Assembly: GCA_905250115.1 (NCBI GenBank)
Contig: CAJNOI010000079.1
Location: 62,001-126,000, forward strand
Length of the DNA stretch: 64,000 nucleotides
Reading direction: 5' to 3'
Source: Adineta steineri
Lineage: Eukaryota; Rotifera; Eurotatoria; Adinetida; Adinetidae
Positions within the stretch are counted from its first letter, which is position 1, and every line of letters begins with the position of its first letter. Positions 1-11,176 of the stretch are shown here, piece by piece. The position numbers were made by a program, and so were the translations under genes. A model generated the notes under the pieces. The model did not search any database and was not told the origin of the DNA. It saw only the letters and a program-made list of their open reading frames with translations.

Positions 1-1409
1 TTCCATCGCATAACACGGTTATTGTTACTATCAGCAATATAAAGGGTTTGACCATTACGCGTGACCCAAACGCCTGTAGGAATACTAAATTGGTTAAGAT
101 GCGATCCTGCTCCATTCCCACCTGCTACTGTTATTCCTGTTCCGTTGCCACCTATTATAAATTTCTGGATGCGATTGTTATCACTGTCGGCGACATATAA
201 GGCTGCTCGATCTTCATCTAAATGCATAAATCGAGGCCAATCTAATGAATTACTATTTGTGCCACTATGTCCTAAGTTTCCAGCAACAAGTATACCGGTC
301 GTACTATTTGGTACCCATTTTACGATCGCATAGCAAGTAGGCAATGATGCGTAAATATTACCGGATTGATCAACTACTACACCAATAACTTCATATAATC
401 CTATTAGAGAACAGTTTATGTTTGATCGACCTATTGGTGGAAAACTTGTGAGATTCATTCCTGGTCGTTGAATGTACATTATACCTTGATTAATAGTGTA
501 ATCAGACATGTATATGTTGTGTGAACTGTCAACAAATATATCCTCAGGCGCACTGAGTCCGTTAGAGAGAATCGTAGATCCAATACGTGAAAATGGTAAA
601 AATGATTGAAATCGTGGCACATCATAATTGCTTACATATAAGATTCCATCGAATGGTGAAACATAGATACCCCAAGGTCCCATCACGCCGAGTGTACCTG
701 CATCTGTACTGCCATTGCAAAAACCAGCAACAGTCTGACCAATACCTGCGGTTGGAGCTACAATTACAAAAAAATTTTTAGTGTTTTTGAGATATTAGAT
801 CAATAGCATCATTAGTACAAACATAGTTAAAAATGACTTACAAGCAGAACATCGATAAGTAAAATCACAACCTGGTTGACATGAAAGATTAAGATCCGTC
901 CGGCAAGCAAATGCATTTGAACATATTTGACCTTGAAATAATTGTGTCATACACATTCCATTATTCCAATATGTGAATGGTGGACATTGACAAGTTGAAC
1001 TGTTCACATTACATATTTCATAACGACTTTGATCACAATGACTGCATGACTGATTGTGAATGTTAACATAGTTATTAGGAGAGAATTGAACTGAACCAAC
1101 ACATGATCGTGGTTTTGATGGCGAAGCAACAATCGAACCTGTTGTTGTATCCAAATCCCATAAACGACACTGTAAAGAATCAGCATCAAAATCAAATGTT
1201 CGACAAGTGATACGCTTGTTACATTCAGCAGAGCAATACATAAACTTTTTTGTCGTACAAGTAAATAGAGGAGGACGAGAAGTATCTATAGGAATGAATT
1301 GATATCCTAAAGCACTGATTTTTATCTTCGATTGATCTTGTAAAGTTAGATGAAAAGATAATAAGAAACCAAAAATAAGAAACAACTGCATTTGTCGAAT
1401 AGAACTCAT
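1..1409 (-). CDS. Secreted PAN/apple-like + NHL-repeat protein (3' end off window)
   Basis: Two exons can be read: 1409..842 and 757..1, joined by an 84-nt GT-AG intron (donor GTAAGT, acceptor TTGTAG) that keeps frame. The first exon starts at the only sensible ATG and gives a hydrophobic signal peptide (about residues 6-24). A cysteine-rich region resembling a PAN/apple domain follows, then a short EGF-like cysteine cluster (about residues 110-185). The second exon is a run of NHL beta-propeller blades, recognisable by repeated 'GI/V-V-D-...-LYVADSDNNRIQKF' and 'TVAGGNG' units. The protein continues past the left edge, so the C terminus is missing. NHL propellers are interaction surfaces; a secreted or surface role is inferred from the signal peptide. 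No breaks are seen in the visible part. Confidence 0.85.
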
Positions 1410-2380
1410 GGTGATGTATAGAAAACTATTTGAAGAAATGACATATAACTTTATAGAGGAGCTACTGAAAAAAAAATTATTATGATGGTTAATATTTCAA
1501 GTGTTAAATGATTTCTGTAGAATATAATATGCTGTTTTAATTATTTTTCTTGTATAAAACGCCAACATCTCTTACAAAAGTATATTAAATTTTGAAGAGA
1601 ATATAAATTGAAAAACGTAGTTTTTTTTTCTTAACAATATAACAGTTTAGAATTCTTATTTTCATCCGATTAGTTTTAGATAAAATTGAAAGTTTAATTC
1701 TATGTAGTAAAAATTCGAATACCACTATAAATAAACTGATCACGCTGAAAAGATGTAAAATTTGAGTAAATAAATAGACTTTTATTTAAAATTATCATTT
1801 TTGGTTTACATGCGAGAGAAACAGAAAATTTTAATAGCATAGATATAGTTTTGAAAAGATTTTATAATTGCAGTCCATAATGAGTTTTTTCTAGATTTTT
1901 CAAGTTTATTTTCGTCAAACAAGCCACAATTTCTATTTTATTTGTAATTTATTTTCTGATAATTTTACAACATCGTAGTTTAAAATGACATTTAATCGAG
2001 CAGAAACTATTCCATTCTGCCAGGAATATTATTAAATAGTACGTTTTTATTTACAGTCGCATATACATTCACTACAAGAGGAATGTGGGTAGGTTTTCAA
2101 TAACAACTAAAAATTTATGCATATTCAAACTTCCATAATATAATCTCGAAAATAATTATTTAATCGAAGCTGAGTGTCAAAGCATATTTCTAAATACGCT
2201 AAATTAAATCAGAGCAATACTTTACGAATTAAAAAAATTAATAATAATATCATAGGTCATACTGTAACTAATGTGTATTTATTTTTTTTTGCATAGAAAA
2301 AAAATAATCATTCTTATAATAATTCTTGTTTAGTTATTCTAATAGTTTTGTTGACCAAAATTTTATGAAATGAACAACAA
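1410..2380. other. No gene seen
   Basis: AT-rich sequence with many stops in all frames and homopolymer runs. I see no convincing exon, RNA gene or repeat here. Confidence 0.5.
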
Positions 2381-2535
2381 TCAACATTCATATATTATTT
2401 TTAAATACGGTAGAGCTTGACCATAACGATAAACAATATATTCTGTCAGATTGGAATGTTTTCCAATTATTGAATGGAATTCTTTTGGTGCCGAAACTAA
2501 TGCTGGATAGCAAACATTATTAATGTGTAATTTAT
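2381..2535 (-). pseudogene. Orphan exon-like fragment
   Basis: On the minus strand a good acceptor (TTTTATTTCTTGACAG) is followed by about 50 sense codons ending in TGA at 2381-2383. They read like real protein (begins DKLHINNVCYPALVSAPKEF, ends QALPYLKIIYEC). No start codon or partner exon was found upstream before the next gene. It could be the last exon of a lost gene or a gene scrap. I do not recognise the family; the neighbouring GT61-like gene does not obviously match it. Confidence 0.35.
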
Positions 2536-3163
2536 CTGTCAAGAAATAAAAGAGACCAATTTTTTATGATTACTGCTTCAGATTCATTGTATTATGATAT
2601 TTATTTCAAAATAATGTACTATTACTTTCTGTTTTCCTTTCATATGCATGAACTTGCTTTTTTTTCTTCCTTCCTACACTTATTCATAAATCATCAGGTG
2701 AGTAAAAAAATGTGTATATACAATCACAGTTATTGCATTAACTAACATATAAAACGAGAAGTATATATCATCATTTCATATAAATAGAATCGTGAAGGTT
2801 ATTTCTTCTATATGCTTCCATTCTTAACTCTATGCACACAATCAGTATACACTTAAAATACTTATATATATATATAATACGTACGAGAATAAAAGCAAGT
2901 CATACACAATAAGTATTTATTAATGAATAGCAATTCGTATATGTCACTATTCTTCGAGCATATTCCCATCAACATTTATAAATATCAAAAATGATTTCTT
3001 TGATGCTGCTTTAAAATCAAAATCTATAAAAACAGGTTAGTTATTATTTTTTTTTCTTAACAGTACATTTTATATAGAGAAACATATATTATATAGTGTA
3101 TTCATATATGAATTTCAAATGAGAATAAATAAGATTCGAGTAAAAAAATTTTTATTAACAAAA
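2536..3163. other. No gene seen
   Basis: AT-rich spacer with short (TA)n and poly-T runs. Nothing coding is recognised. Confidence 0.5.
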
Positions 3164-4470
3164 CTAATCAACTGGATCTTTGTATTTAATTCCATATTTT
3201 TCTCTTAATTCATAAAATAATGAACGATTAAATGGACAAGTAACACGTCGACCATTACGAATATAACCTCCTTTTTTCCATTGATTATGTTCATGTACAA
3301 AATCTTCTGGCCAAAAATCAACACATGCAAAAGTATTATTCGGTGATCTATCTGTTACTAACGAACAAAATTTCTTATCTTTTTCACACATTTCAACAAA
3401 TAATTGTCCATCAAGTGCTAGATTTTCTCGAGGATTAACTGGTAATGAAAAACCTTGTAAAATAAGTTGTCCTGCTTGTCGAATTAATTTTATTAATTCA
3501 TCTTTTTTTATTCCTTTTGATCGTTTATTAATTGGATAATAAAGACCTTTAATATACGGTGTCCCACTAGTCATATGTTGTTCCATATATGAAGTAAATT
3601 TATTTTTTGATTTTAATCCTCCAACATTAATTGTAACGGATCCATCGGATAGAAATGTCTGATACATTTGACCTGTACCTGGTCCAGTTATATGAATATC
3701 CATTTGACGTACTGTACGTAATTGAGTCATAAAATTATTATCAATTAATTCATATATTGGTGATCGAGAATCAATTGGTGTTGCATTGATTCGAAATGAG
3801 TTTGGATCTTGACCTTGTATTTTATTATAATGAAGATATGTAACATGAATTAATGGCCATTTTCTTTTCTTAATAGTTTTATTTAAATAAAAATTCGTAT
3901 AATTATTTAGTTCATTCATTGTATCATTAATTTCTATTCGATCATTAGTTGTAAAACGTTTATTATGAATAATATATGCTTGAAGAATATCAGAAGATTT
4001 TCGATGTTCAGATGAAGAATTTTTTCGAATAGTTGATTGAATAAGACCATGTTGTTGATACATTCTATCACGAAAAAGTCTTGATGCATCTAATTCAACA
4101 CCACCAGGTAATTGTAAATTTGATTGTACACAACGTTGACATAATTTTCCACTACCCATTATAATTTCATCGAATAGAAACCATTTTTGTTTTGACATTT
4201 CATCTAAAACTGCTATTTTCATAATTCCTAAACCTGAAAAACGACTATAAACATCTTCACTCCAACAATCTTTACAATTTCTTATTTCTGTAAGAATTCG
4301 AAATGGTTGAAGATGTCTAGGAGAAAATCTTATAAGTGCAACATAGGCTGGATAGAGTCCATCGAAAAGTGCATGACCAATATTCTGATGCCATAATTGT
4401 CCAAAATATAAAGTTACAGATGGAACTCGTTTTAAATCAATAAGATTTAAAACAAATTTTTCTAAATCAG
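3164..4470 (-). CDS. GT61/DUF563-like glycosyltransferase, 5' part lost in gap
   Basis: An open frame of about 435 codons runs leftward out of the N gap to a stop at 3164. Near the gap-proximal end is a glycosyltransferase-like stretch (YFGQLWHQNIGHALFDGLYP). A C-terminal 'IHITGPGTGQMYQTFLSDGS' matches the hydrophobic G-x-G-x-x-x-x-x-FL-x-D-G pattern of the GT61/DUF563 family. These enzymes usually add sugars to protein or lipid glycans in the secretory pathway. The N terminus, where a signal anchor is expected, lies in the gap. Any start read across the N run is an artefact, because the bases right of the gap belong to another gene on the other strand. No frame breaks in the visible part. 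Family assignment is by motif only. Confidence 0.6.
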
Positions 4471-4570
4471 NNNNNNNNNNNNNNNNNNNNNNNNNNNNNN
4501 NNNNNNNNNNNNNNNNNNNNNNNNNNNNNNNNNNNNNNNNNNNNNNNNNNNNNNNNNNNNNNNNNNNNNN
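4471..4570. other. Assembly gap (100 N)
   Basis: A run of exactly 100 N, the usual placeholder for a gap of unknown length. It joins a minus-strand glycosyltransferase gene to the tail of a different plus-strand glycosyltransferase gene, so sequence or a wrong join may be hidden here. Confidence 0.95.
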
Positions 4571-4630
4571 GCTGCTCAACGTGCTTCATCATCAGTTATT
4601 TTGAAACAAACTCTTTTTTTTCACCAGTAA
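4571..4630 (+). pseudogene. 3'-terminal copy of the 48.6-kb glycosyltransferase gene
   Basis: These 60 bases (last 19 codons plus TAA) match 49455-49514 with a single C/T difference. The next 10 bases match as well, and a further ~25 bases resume homology with 49563 after a ~40-base length difference. The rest of this gene copy would lie in the N gap. Both copies are visible in the same window, so this is a diverged second copy (duplicate or allele-like) or an assembly artefact. It encodes the same C-terminal residues as the intact gene. Confidence 0.85.
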
Positions 4631-4887
4631 ATATTATACATATCACATTGTAAATAGTATCGAAAATCTCACGTTAGACTAATGAAAAGAGAAGATCGGA
4701 TTAAATGTTTATCAATGAATGCAATAAAAACTTATGAACTCTCTAGTGTAACATCGATGATTATATAAAAAAACAAAATATTCTATACATAAGTATCACA
4801 TAGAGCGATGAAAGTTACAAAAATTTGATTAATAAATTTCAATGCTAAACGAAAACCTGATTAAAATACTTTTCAACAAAGTGGTTT

Positions 4888-5721
4888 TTAGTAAAGTTGA
4901 GTGATAATTATAACTGCTATAAATAATTCAACTATACATCCTATTAATCCTTCACCATTAATTTTCCATTGTTCACCATTCATCCATCCTGGTGTATTCG
5001 TATAAATCGAACCTAGTAATAAAGGATTAATTCGATTCCAAACAAAATGCATCATTGTAGGTGGTATCATAGAGAATTGACACTGAATTCCAATCCATCC
5101 GTAAACAAATGCCGAAATCCAACACGATAAACATTGAACAATAATAGTTCGTATAGGATACTGAACTTTACTCTGTGAATGATACGATAATAGAATCATT
5201 ACAGGTACATGATATAATCCCCATACAAGTCCACTAATATTCAATGCAATTATAGGATGAAAATAAATCAATAAACCAGGTAATAAATAAGATCGCCATC
5301 CTATTTCTTCACCTAATGCTCGTAACCATCCAAAGATAAGATTACGATTATGTTCATGTATTGCTGGAAATGTTTCTTGTTGACGAAATTGACCCCAACC
5401 GATCATATAATTCATCAAACAACATATAATTACTGTAATAATAGCTAATAAACTACTTAATATAGACCAATAAAAAGTTGACCATTGCGGATAAAATAAT
5501 AAAAATGAAATATAACGAATGAATGAACCATGATATATTTGAATGCTTATAGCAAATATACTTGGAAAAAACATAGATAAAGCAAGAAATGCAAAAGAAC
5601 GATGTCGATAAATATATACCCAGAGTGTAGTGACAACTAGCGTAAGGATTATATGAAGCCATATATCAGTAAGTGATGGTGATGGAAAATTTAAAGATTT
5701 CATAGTTGTCATCATATACAT
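4888..5721 (-). CDS. CAAX/CPBP-family (type II) membrane protease
   Basis: Single exon, 277 codons, polytopic membrane protein with hydrophobic segments at about 20-37, 43-62, 82-105, 145-180 and 190-212. All three conserved CPBP motifs are present: EEIGWR (Glu138, Glu139, Arg143), WGLYH ending in His171, and HFVWN (His225, Asn229). In the known family these residues form the glutamate/histidine active site that cleaves within membranes, as in Rce1 (CAAX prenyl proteins) and bacterial Abi proteins. The motif wording 'GEEIGWR.YL' is the bacterial style rather than animal Rce1, and there is no intron, so a horizontal origin is inferred. Two further Met codons (residues 3-4, 7) could be the start; Met7 (MKSLNF) would lose nothing conserved. 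The gene looks intact. Confidence 0.8.
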   Translation of the reverse strand: MYMMTTMKSLNFPSPSLTDIWLHIILTLVVTTLWVYIYRHRSFAFLALSMFFPSIFAISIQIYHGSFIRYISFLLFYPQWSTFYWSILSSLLAIITVIICCLMNYMIGWGQFRQQETFPAIHEHNRNLIFGWLRALGEEIGWRSYLLPGLLIYFHPIIALNISGLVWGLYHVPVMILLSYHSQSKVQYPIRTIIVQCLSCWISAFVYGWIGIQCQFSMIPPTMMHFVWNRINPLLLGSIYTNTPGWMNGEQWKINGEGLIGCIVELFIAVIIITQLY

Positions 5722-5976
5722 CTAGACTTATGTAAATGACGAAAAATAAAATTTAACTATTTTAAAAAAGTTGCGTCACATATAAATAAAAAAGCACAAT
5801 GTAATCGCCATACCAATTTTTTATTCGTTCTACACATATCATTGCATATTGTATGTGAAAAAATGTCGTCATTACCTACGCAGCACATGTGTCAGACATA
5901 TAAAATGAAAGAAAGAAAGAAAAAAAAGAAAAATATATATATATATATATAAACTACGGCTCGAACAAAGTAGAGA

Positions 5977-6515
5977 ATGGAGGTAAATAATCGTTTTGAA
6001 TTACTTGCTTCTCTGCCTGTAGACAACGAACCAGAAGAAGATTTTATTATTGATGAAGCTCCATTAGAACAAAAACAGGTAATAAATGATCAACAACCAG
6101 CAAAAAGTCAATGGGACATACCAGAATATGTTGAGAAACTTATTCCATGTTCATCTATTATTGAAGAAAAACAAACAATCTCATCTAATAGAAAAACAAA
6201 AGCACATTTACCTACTAAAAACGTAAAACCACCTACCGAAATAATAGATTATGAAGAACAATCAGATGACGTACAAAAATCGGAAATGATTGATACACAA
6301 ACACAACCAACAACGTATACATGTTATCCACCTCAACCGTATAAATTCAAACAAAAACCATCAAGTAAGTGAAATTTTTATTTTGAAAAAAAATATTCTT
6401 ATTTTCAATAGGTCATCTCAATCAAACAATGCCGAAATTTGATCGAAAAATAAATACTCTACCAAAATATACAGCAATTAGAGGAAATAGTAAAGCTTGT
6501 ATGCATAAAATATAA
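5977..6515 (+). CDS. Small disordered protein of unknown function
   Basis: Two exons, 5977..6364 and 6412..6515, with a 47-nt GT-AG intron (donor A|GTAAGT, acceptor TTTCAATAG). They join in frame to give 163 residues. The protein is hydrophilic, rich in Glu, Lys, Gln, Pro and Thr, with no membrane segment or recognised domain. It starts MEVNNRFELLASLPVD and ends basic. A short 'QWDIPEYVEKLIP' stretch is the most ordered-looking part. A (TA)n tract sits just upstream of the ATG. I do not recognise the family; the clean intron and frame support a real gene. Confidence 0.6.
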
Positions 6516-7417
6516 TCCTCAATTCGTTATTTAAAATACATTCCCAAAACGAATTGTTGGTTTTTTTATTTTGATAATAATAATTTGAACTGTGAACTGA
6601 TCTCTAAATTTAGAACTATTTTACAAATAAAAAAAATGAACTTGAATGAAATGAAAAAGGGAACTAATAAATATATCCACTTTTAGTTGTCAATTATGAA
6701 TGTGGGTGTGGTTGTAGAGCAGCGGTAGTATTAGTCATGAATATGCTCGAATCTAAAATATTATAAGACTTTTGATTTATTTAGTTTTTTTATACAATAA
6801 TACTCAGATGATTTCTCATATGTTCCATTCATTTTTAGTAATGATCAATTGTCTTTTATATCTTTAAACACACTTTTTTTCTGTCGCAACAAGATGTGAT
6901 ATAAAAAAATCTCCTGTAAAAACTATATGATTTTTGAATGTAATTAGTAAAGAGTGACAAATTATGGAAACGAAATATTAAAAAAACCATCATGATGGTT
7001 TAGTAGTAAACACAACTATGTATCAATATACTGATCGAATATCTATATAAAGGAGTGTTCTCATCAACAAAGACAAAATATTCGTTTAATTTTCTCTTAT
7101 GGAAGGATTTTGTATTACTCTCCGATCGTATTGCTTCAGATATATTTACGAAAAATATGAAATTGTACTATCGATTTATAAAACTCCATCAAATGTTAAA
7201 CAATATATTTATTAACGAATATTTACAGACGTCATATTCGTTGTTCTATATATATATATATATATATATCCTAAATTCTGTTTCATATCTATAGCATAAA
7301 ACAAAGTTTAAAAGAAACATAAATAATTTGCTGCAAAATACATCAGAAATTAATAAAAATCTTCAATTTTATGAATTGGATTGTGTTTTTTTCCAGGAAA
7401 AGATAAGATCGTGAAAA
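6516..7417. other. No gene seen; one half telomere-like arm
   Basis: AT-rich spacer with a (TA)n run near 7248-7270. At about 6700-6717 there is a single GTGGGTGTGG arm without a clear partner, probably a decayed member of the hairpin family described below. Confidence 0.45.
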
Positions 7418-7480
7418 GGGTGTGGGTGTCAACGTGATTATCTACGCTTCCGATCCACAAGCGCATTCACACCCACACAC
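7418..7480. repeat. Telomere-like hairpin element
   Basis: Left arm GGGTGTGGGTGT (7418-7429), about 37 bases of unique loop, right arm CACACCCACACAC (7468-7480). It lies about 190 bp upstream of the B-box/SPRY-like gene. Just after it, a ~50-nt unit containing ATGGATTYTTTTCGTTTC is repeated twice in tandem (7503-7572). Confidence 0.75.
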
Positions 7481-7668
7481 TATAATTTATATACTCTCTT
7501 TATACAATGGATTCTTTTCGTTTCCTTCATTTATTGTTATCTTCTTTATACAATGGATTTTTTTCGTTTCTTTTGTTTTTACAGTGATAACTCTTGCCAT
7601 CACATCTTATTGCGACAAAGATACACAAACATACAAAACGACACATTGAAACTCTTCTCCTGCTACAA

Positions 7669-8682
7669 ATGGCGACGTCGTTCGCACGACTCTGTGTTAT
7701 ATGCAATAAGGCAGCTGGTCTATACGATTGCCGAGAATGTCAACGAACATTTTGCAAGAAACATGTGACTGAACACAACATAGAATTATCGAAACAAATG
7801 GATGATGTCATTTATCATCACGATCTTCTTCAACAACAACTCAATGAACAAGATACAGCGTTAAGCCAGCATCCATTAATGATGGAAATTAACAACTGGG
7901 AACGTGAGAGTGTAGAGAAGATAAGACATGCGGCAGAAAAAGCTCGATGTGATCTTGATCAGTTGTTGACCAGTAAAAAGAAATTAGTTACAAAGGAACT
8001 AGAAGGAATTTCGACTCAATTGAAGACAAGTAAAGAAGCCGATGATTACTCAGAAAAGGATTTAACTGGATGGCTACAGGCACTAGAAAAGTTGAAAAAT
8101 CAGTTATCAACACCTTCAGATGTAAAATTACAAAAAATAAAGGACGATACATGGTTGCAACAGCGTGGAATCATGGAAGTTCTTTTTAATTCATCAGAAA
8201 AATTTGAGAAAGCATGTGGCAATGCTCATATATTGGAAAACGGTCTCGTTGCAGAACATAATGGAATAGCTGGTCATGCTGAAGTTCGAGGTTTCACGAA
8301 GTACTCAACGGGAACTCACAAAATCGGTTTGAAAATCGAAAAAATGACGGATAATAATTGGATGTTTTGGGGAATTATATCACAAAAAACTGCAGCCCAA
8401 AATAACTCTTGGTCTTCAGTGTCAGCCAACGGATGGGCCAACACTAAGCAAGTGTATTTAAATGGTGCATGTAAAAATGGATACAATAACTACCAGGGTG
8501 GTATTGTTGAAAACGATATACTTTACTTGACATTAAATTGTGATAGTCAAATTATTGAATTTGAAAACGAACGTACGAAGCAAAATAATTCTATTCCCAT
8601 TGACTTGAATAGCTGTCCATTTCCTTGGCAGTTTCATATTAATTTTTATTACAATAATGATCGTCTTCGTATACTAACATAG
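7669..8682 (+). CDS. B-box-like zinc finger / coiled-coil / SPRY-like (TRIM-type) protein
   Basis: Single exon, 337 residues from the ATG at 7669 (MATSFARLCVICNK). The frame is open further upstream, but that part is low-complexity and unconserved, so this ATG is preferred. An N-terminal zinc-binding cluster (Cys9, Cys12, Cys21, Cys24, Cys29, His32, His36) resembles a B-box. Residues about 45-180 are a charged coiled coil. Residues about 205-335 form a beta-rich region ending 'CPFPWQFHINFYY' that looks like a SPRY-type domain ('NGWANTKQVYLNG'). TRIM-like proteins often act in ubiquitin signalling, but no RING finger is present, so ligase activity should not be assumed. A paralogue with the same order lies at 43614-44636 (-). 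AATAAA follows the stop within 10 nt. Confidence 0.75.
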   Translation: MATSFARLCVICNKAAGLYDCRECQRTFCKKHVTEHNIELSKQMDDVIYHHDLLQQQLNEQDTALSQHPLMMEINNWERESVEKIRHAAEKARCDLDQLLTSKKKLVTKELEGISTQLKTSKEADDYSEKDLTGWLQALEKLKNQLSTPSDVKLQKIKDDTWLQQRGIMEVLFNSSEKFEKACGNAHILENGLVAEHNGIAGHAEVRGFTKYSTGTHKIGLKIEKMTDNNWMFWGIISQKTAAQNNSWSSVSANGWANTKQVYLNGACKNGYNNYQGGIVENDILYLTLNCDSQIIEFENERTKQNNSIPIDLNSCPFPWQFHINFYYNNDRLRILT

Positions 8683-9430
8683 GAAATAAAGAGCGAATCG
8701 AATGGGATTTTATTGATTCGAGTTCAGTTTGTTTCGCTTTTCTTAAACACAGTTCGATTTATTTCGCTTTAGTATTCTCTACTGATTAAAAATAGACTGA
8801 ATTGCTTTTCATTTGTAAGTAGCGACTATCAGAAATGGAACTAGTATCAACGTGGGTATGAGTGTGGTTGTCGGTATATCTACTCTGCAGTTACACTCAA
8901 TCTTCATGCATATCCACAATTCTGTAAAACAAAATATGAATTATAACTAAGAGCGTATAACTGCACAATCGGCTGATGTGAGCTAAAAGAGTTTTCTGAT
9001 TCTTGACAATCTCTGTTTTTTAGAAAACCTAGTTTCTAATTCACTTTTCGAATTTCAGCAAGATCTTGATATTGTATCCAAAATGTATATTTCTATGTGA
9101 AGATCATACAAGCCAAATGAAATGAAGCAACATTACTGTTTTTACTCGGAGAGTACTTTTTGTGTATAATCTTTATATAGCAAGTAGTGATTATTCTCTG
9201 TAGACTTCAGCTCGCAAAATAGAAAATTGAAAAATAAATTTCTCAGTACTTGGGCCAAAACTTTTATATAATGTGGTGATATCTCTACAGTTTCAACTCC
9301 GTGGGCACTAACGTAAAATGTATCGCATGTGGCAGAACAAAATATGATGTAATTATGTATGGCTCAGGTAATATATATGGTGCAATGCAAGGATAACAAA
9401 AGCATTTTCTTTTTCTTCATTGTCATTAGC
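8683..9430. other. No gene; degenerate hairpin copy at 8850-8918
   Basis: No exon recognised. At 8850-8870 a GTGGGTATGAGTGTGG arm is followed about 45 bases later by weak CA-rich complements, consistent with an eroded member of the hairpin family. Confidence 0.4.
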
Positions 9431-9462
9431 ACTACCACACCCACACCCACATCCACCCTCAA
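9431..9462. repeat. Half telomere-like element (right arm only)
   Basis: ACCACACCCACACCCACATC followed by CACCCTCAA. The G-rich left arm is absent. It abuts the truncated 5' end of the FAD monooxygenase remnant, whose open frame runs straight out of this arm. Confidence 0.75.
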
Positions 9463-10863
9463 TTATATTATGACATTAAACAAATGGCAGCACCTACTGG
9501 AAATAAAAATATAGGAATGAAAATTGGATTTGGAATTAATTGTGATATAAATCCAACAACTAAAGTTGTACGGAATACGGAGCATGAGATGTTCCGTGTA
9601 GCACGTTATAATTTAAGAAATCATTTAGTTGAAGAAGTAAAACGATCATCATCAGTAATTGATTTCCAATGGAACAGTCATGCAATCAAGGCTGACTATG
9701 ATAAAATTACAAATAAAGTCACAGTTGAATTGCAAGATGGAAGAAGAGACGAGTGCAATTTATTAATTGGTGAGTATTTCGTTGGTATCGTGGAATTTTT
9801 TTCGAGTCTATTCATACTATTCAGTCTCTTTTAGCTTAGTAATTATCGGACAATACTTGATCGACTATGTTAAATGCGAATATCACAGTGAGATAGGCTG
9901 TTAGGTCTCATCAGATTGATATCTAGAAACTAAATTCCTGGATCGTAAAGGTTCGTCGAGTTCTTAAAAGTTGTTAAGCAGTTTAAACAAAAGAACCAGG
10001 TAATCCACCGTAACACAGAGTTAAAAAAAGGGAAGATCTTTTCATATTGATGTTCTTTGACGTAGATTACAAACAAACTTTCTCTTTTAAATTATAGTTG
10101 CTGATGCTATGCATTCGTCCGTTCGTCGTTACATGTTTCCTGAAATAAAACTAAATTTTCATAAACCTATTCTTTTAACCAGTATAACTCCGCTGAATGA
10201 AGGCGAATAGTTGCCAGATCAAATTTGTCCGTCACTATTTGGAACCACAGGTCAAGGTGTCAGTGTATTTCTTGCACCAATTGATGAAAAATCATTTTTC
10301 TGGTTTCTATCTTACCATTCAGAACAACCAAGATCTCCACCTTTGATAGGTAGTGCCATGAATAAAGATGAACAAGAAAATCTAATCAATGAAATTGTAG
10401 CACGTTCAATGAATTGTCTCAGTAACGAATTTCGTTCATTTGTTAAAAGATGTGATCGACAACGTTTGCTGATCATTAATTGTTACGATAAGTTTCCACA
10501 TCAAAATCCAAGTGAGAAACATGTTATTTTTATCGGAGATGCGCTTCATCCAATGAGTTCAATGGGAGGAAATAGTGCAAATATGGCAATCAGGGATGGC
10601 GTAGAATTTATTGAAGTTTTAATCAAAAACTATGGTACGAATAATAGTAATTTGATCGTTGTCATACAAAACGTAGTGTTAATGCAATTAAAATTAGTCA
10701 TTGGAATATATCAACCGCTGAATCTACGGGACTGAAGTTTTATGCAAATATATTGTTAATGAAAATTTTAGTTTTTGTTATGATCAATCGAGTACTATTT
10801 AAACGCGTCTTATTTAGTTTAACAATTTGTGCTGTTGCCATTATATTTTTAATTTTTTTGTAA
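9463..10863 (+). pseudogene. Broken FAD-dependent monooxygenase (UbiH/PheA type)
   Basis: Exon A ends at 9769 (donor GTGAGT) and exon B starts at 10098 (acceptor TTATAG). The join gives 'LLIGVADAMHSSVRRYMFPE', the usual second motif of flavoprotein hydroxylases. The third motif GDALHPMSSMGGNSANMAI (about 10540-10596) contacts the FAD. The N-terminal GxGxxG FAD-binding fold is missing: homology begins right after the half hairpin at 9431-9462. An in-frame TAG lies at 10208-10210. A frameshift near 10660 is needed to continue into the C-terminal part, which includes a hydrophobic tail ending in TAA at 10861. With three defects this is a pseudogene. Such enzymes hydroxylate aromatic or similar substrates. 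The bacterial/fungal look suggests horizontal origin (inference). Confidence 0.8.
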
Positions 10864-10885
10864 AAGTTTTTCAATTTAAAACAAA

Positions 10886-10946
10886 AATGAGCGTGGGTTT
10901 TAAACAATTAGTCTTATCTACCCGCGCATGCCTACCCAAACCTATT
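10886..10946. repeat. Degenerate hairpin copy
   Basis: GCGTGGGTTTT on the left and CTACCCGCGCATGCCTACCC on the right form a weak inverted pair around about 22 bases. Probably an eroded member of the hairpin family. Confidence 0.35.
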
Positions 10947-11114
10947 ATAATAGACGGATGAATCATAACTGAAATACAATATTCAGTATTCTTTCTTCAA
11001 ACGACAGGTAAAGAATATTTTTATCAGCATGTATTTATTACAAGTAAATATTATCTCTTCTTTTTTTTCTAATCTTTTACACATACTTTAACAAATGAAA
11101 TCATAGATGAATCA

Positions 11115-11128
11115 TTTATAAGTATAAG
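11115..11128 (+). promoter_or_regulatory. Possible TATA box
   Basis: TTTATAAGTATAAG lies about 50-60 bases before the protease ATG at 11177, in otherwise mixed sequence. Position and composition fit a TATA element; no other evidence. Confidence 0.3.
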
Positions 11129-11176
11129 AGCCCTTAGCAACTAACGAAATTGTATATCATTACATATAGCTCGACA

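Noticed and set aside
4471..4579. Start of the GT61-like protein read through the N run as MSS-X(n)
   Set aside because: The bases right of the gap are the tail of another gene on the opposite strand; the start is an artefact.
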